A stretch of DNA of 43,180 nucleotides, taken from contig NZ_JACJSJ010000072.1 in NCBI RefSeq assembly GCF_014698115.1, positions 1 through 43,180 on the forward strand, written 5' to 3'. This document shows positions 41,770 through 43,180 of this stretch, piece by piece. Under the pieces are notes generated by a model. That model was given only the letters and a program-made list of their open reading frames with translations. It was not told the DNA's origin and did no database searches. This DNA comes from Nostoc sp. FACHB-973. GTDB taxonomy: Bacteria; Cyanobacteriota; Cyanobacteriia; Cyanobacteriales; Nostocaceae. Position 1 is the stretch's first letter. Each line of letters starts with the position of its first letter. The position numbers and the translations under genes are program-made.

Positions 41770-41792
41770 GCGCGTCTCGTAGAGAGGAAACC
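41770..41792. repeat. Dispersed repeat (GCGTCTCGTAGAGAGGAAACC), copy 2
   Basis: It shares an identical core with 40476-40498. Confidence 0.75.
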
Positions 41793-41823
41793 CCAAGCGA
41801 TCGCACCTGTCACACATTCATGT

Positions 41824-42078
41824 TCATGATTTTTGATTTTGTGACTTAAACCTACCTGCAATAAACTCTCGCTTAAATAAATGTTTTGTCTTGCGTTTGG
41901 TAACTCGCTCTCGCCACATACGGAAACTGGATTCTTTCATTTGCTGCCGCATTAAGGCAATTACCTGTTTCTCTTGTAGCCCAAACTGAGTTTCAATAAC
42001 ATCCATTGGTGTTCTATCTTCCCATGCCATTTCAATGATGCGATCAATAGTTTCGAGATCAAGGTTTGGTAACTTCAT
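41824..42078 (-). CDS. TIGR03643/DUF2805 family protein
   Basis: The product is 84 aa, the normal length of the family. The signature is all present: DRIIEMAWEDRTPMDVIETQ, FGLQEKQVIALMR and SSFRMWRERVTKRKTKH. It has the look of a small helix-turn-helix DNA-binding protein, but the cellular role is unknown. It is encoded as a single gene, about 260 bp downstream of hspA on the same strand and beyond a terminator, so it has its own transcription. Confidence 0.9.
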   Translation of the reverse strand: MKLPNLDLETIDRIIEMAWEDRTPMDVIETQFGLQEKQVIALMRQQMKESSFRMWRERVTKRKTKHLFKREFIAGRFKSQNQKS

Positions 42079-42267
42079 GCCGAGAGCTTATAATTGGTCA
42101 ATTCGAGCTACATCTATTTTACTTTTTGTCTTAAAGAATTACGGCGTTGCTCCCGAAAGCGGGATGATTTAGCAACTAATAAAATCTCTCCCCCTGCTTC
42201 CCCTGCTCATTAGACCATGATCTCACTTTTTCGCGTTGCTCCCCCTTAAAGTAGACATCGCATACAA
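42079..42267. other. Intergenic region between TIGR03643 gene and hspA terminator
   Basis: No coding frame is supported. It should hold the promoter of the TIGR03643 gene on the minus strand, but no clear -10/-35 pair stands out. Confidence 0.4.
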
Positions 42268-42298
42268 AAGAGCTTGGTCATGTCATAACCAAGCTCTT
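42268..42298 (-). terminator. Intrinsic terminator of hspA
   Basis: A perfect 11-bp stem (AAGAGCTTGGT with ACCAAGCTCTT, 9-nt loop) is followed on the minus strand by TTTTGT. It lies about 40 bp after the hspA stop codon. Confidence 0.85.
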
Positions 42299-42338
42299 AG
42301 CTATCTCAATCAATTATTGGAGGTAGAGTAGTTTCACA

Positions 42339-42788
42339 CTATCCAGCAGGTTGCTCAAGATTAACTTTAACTACCTTGTTCTTTTCTTGCTCAGTTTTAG
42401 GCAGTGTCAGATTCAAAATGCCATCTTTATAATCTGCGGTAACATTGGTATTTTGAACCCTAGCAGATAGAGGAATTACACGTTGGAATTTACCATAGTA
42501 GAATTCACTTCTTGTAGTGCCATTGTTTTCGGTTTTAGTTTGGGACTTGCGCTCACCGCTAATGTGAACAGCATCTTCAGTGACTTGAATATCTAGGTCT
42601 TTAGCTTCCAGTCCTGGCAGTTCTAGCTTGAGATGAATAGCATCATCAGTTTCTTGTAGTTCAGCAGCAGGAACTCTGATAAAGCCTTTTTCAAACCGTG
42701 CAGATGGTACTCTGGTATCTCCAAATAAGCCGTTGATGTGACGTTCTAAAGCGTTCAATTCTTCCCAGGGGTTGTAACGAACTAGCAT
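42339..42788 (-). CDS. hspA: Small heat-shock protein HspA (Hsp20/alpha-crystallin family)
   Basis: The product is 149 aa, typical of cyanobacterial HspA/Hsp17. The N-terminal arm starts LVRYNPWEELNALERHINGL. The alpha-crystallin domain runs from about residue 40 to 138 with LKLELPGLEAKDLDIQV, GERK, YGKFQRVIPL and the family hallmark DGILNLTLPK. The C-terminal V-x-V motif (VVKV) that links dimers into large oligomers is present. It holds unfolding proteins in solution during heat or light stress and can bind thylakoid membranes in related species. The ribosome binding site GAGGGA is at 42798-42803. Transcription ends at the hairpin 42268-42298. Confidence 0.95.
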   Translation of the reverse strand: MLVRYNPWEELNALERHINGLFGDTRVPSARFEKGFIRVPAAELQETDDAIHLKLELPGLEAKDLDIQVTEDAVHISGERKSQTKTENNGTTRSEFYYGKFQRVIPLSARVQNTNVTADYKDGILNLTLPKTEQEKNKVVKVNLEQPAG

Positions 42789-42850
42789 ATTAATTTATCC
42801 CTCGTACCAGTAGTAGTTTGTTGCTCAATTAACGTAGGATTTAATTCCTT
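42789..42850 (-). promoter_or_regulatory. hspA 5' leader, candidate RNA thermometer
   Basis: The leader can pair AAUCCU (42836-42841) with AGGGAU (42797-42802), which would hide the ribosome binding site. Cyanobacterial hspA/hsp17 leaders are known to act as RNA thermometers of this sort. The pairing here is short and includes a G-U pair, so it is only a candidate; the transcription start is unknown. Confidence 0.4.
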
Positions 42851-43031
42851 GCTTTGATTACCATATTATTGAGAACTAATAAGCTTGTAAATTCGGTTAT
42901 TATCACCAAATCATTGATGATTACCGCACCAATTTAGGCAGTCAGAAAGATTACGGTTTACTCTAATGTTGCGGTTCGGTAAACCAGAATAATAACTATT
43001 AATAACAATAATCCCACATTCCGCAGGTTAG
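42851..43031. other. hspA upstream region
   Basis: No gene is seen. The hspA promoter should lie here on the minus strand. I found no CIRCE element (TTAGCACTC...GAGTGCTAA). Confidence 0.35.
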
Positions 43032-43180
43032 TTAGCAAAGCAGATAATATTTTCGACAGGGGGCACCAAAAAAGTTGAGAATCCAGTGTCTTTCGGGAGT
43101 CAAATTAGTAATTTGCTTGCTTTGGGCAACAGTAAGTAAGTGAATCGACATAAAACATTGAAAGACCCAGCGTAGAGTTG
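43032..43180 (-). pseudogene. C-terminal part of an IS1634-like transposase, cut by the window edge
   Basis: The minus frame reads TLRWVFQCFMSIHLL, QITNLTPERHWILNFFG and CRKYYLL-C-stop (stop at 43032-43034). This ending (LRWVFQ-F--IH, then NLTPER--IL, then -KYYLL) is the C-terminus of a transposase group common in cyanobacteria that I place with IS1634. The gene may be intact beyond the window. Confidence 0.7.

Larger units (their letters stand above)
41112..41823. other. 712-bp gene-free stretch made of repeats and fossils
   Basis: In order it holds: the second copy of the RLETAL repeat (41204-41313), the 33-bp repeat (41321-41353), a G-rich block (41528-41557) with its inverted counterpart (41661-41692), and the GCGTCTCGTAGAGAGG repeat (41770-41792) next to a HIP1 octamer. 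Short reading frames on both strands here are repeat-derived and I support none as a gene. Confidence 0.6.

Overview
The window looks like chromosomal or large-plasmid DNA of a filamentous cyanobacterium, probably Nostocales. The signs are HIP1 octamers (GCGATCGC) throughout, several families of short dispersed repeats typical of these genomes, and gene families mostly known from cyanobacteria: a TIGR03643/DUF2805 protein, an HspA-type small heat-shock protein, a TPR-parvulin protein beside large exported proteins, and many dead IS copies. No rRNA, tRNA or CRISPR array was seen. The assignment is an inference from style, not from a marker gene.

Layout. (1) 1-11.2 kb is a patchwork of small accessory genes and wreckage: the tail of a large secreted protein, a truncated ISH3/IS4-like transposase, a beheaded LRR gene, an antisense LRR-like remnant, and a + strand group of two SUKH (SMI1/KNR4) proteins, a 481-aa orphan and a 250-aa protein whose C-terminal half is recognisably elongation factor G domain IV. 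On the - strand follow two small orphans, a WG-repeat protein with a signal peptide and a small membrane protein. Then come an inactivated IS630 with both ends intact and the 3' end of a group II intron. SUKH proteins are common immunity proteins of bacterial toxin systems, so this part reads as a decayed or reshuffled immunity-type island.

(2) 12163-33234 is a single 21-kb gene for a 7023-residue protein. It has an N-terminal DUF4114 region, cadherin and Ig-like (He_PIG) domains, 22 tandem PPC-like beta-domains, a von Willebrand A domain, more He_PIG domains, and a complete Rhs/YD-repeat shell ending in the P-x4-DP-x-G hallmark. A 301-residue C-terminal tail that I do not recognise follows. 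Two domain-inside-domain insertions are visible: the PPC array splits a He_PIG domain, and the vWA domain splits an SdrD_B-like domain. Immediately downstream is a TPR plus parvulin protein, plausibly an export or folding helper. No small immunity-like gene sits directly behind the Rhs tail.

(3) 35.8-43.2 kb holds a GC-richer two-gene unit (ABM monooxygenase and DJ-1/PfpI protein), remnants of a VapC toxin and other genes, an RTX calcium-binding protein (- strand), a Nudix hydrolase, TIGR03643, hspA with a clear terminator, and the end of a transposase at the right edge. About 1 kb around 39.8-40.6 kb and 0.7 kb around 41.1-41.8 kb is mostly dispersed repeats and fossils.

The most promising candidates for something undescribed are the stand-alone EF-G domain IV protein, carried on a segment bounded by 80-bp direct repeats inside a SUKH locus, and the giant PPC/vWA/Rhs fusion with its unknown C-terminal module.
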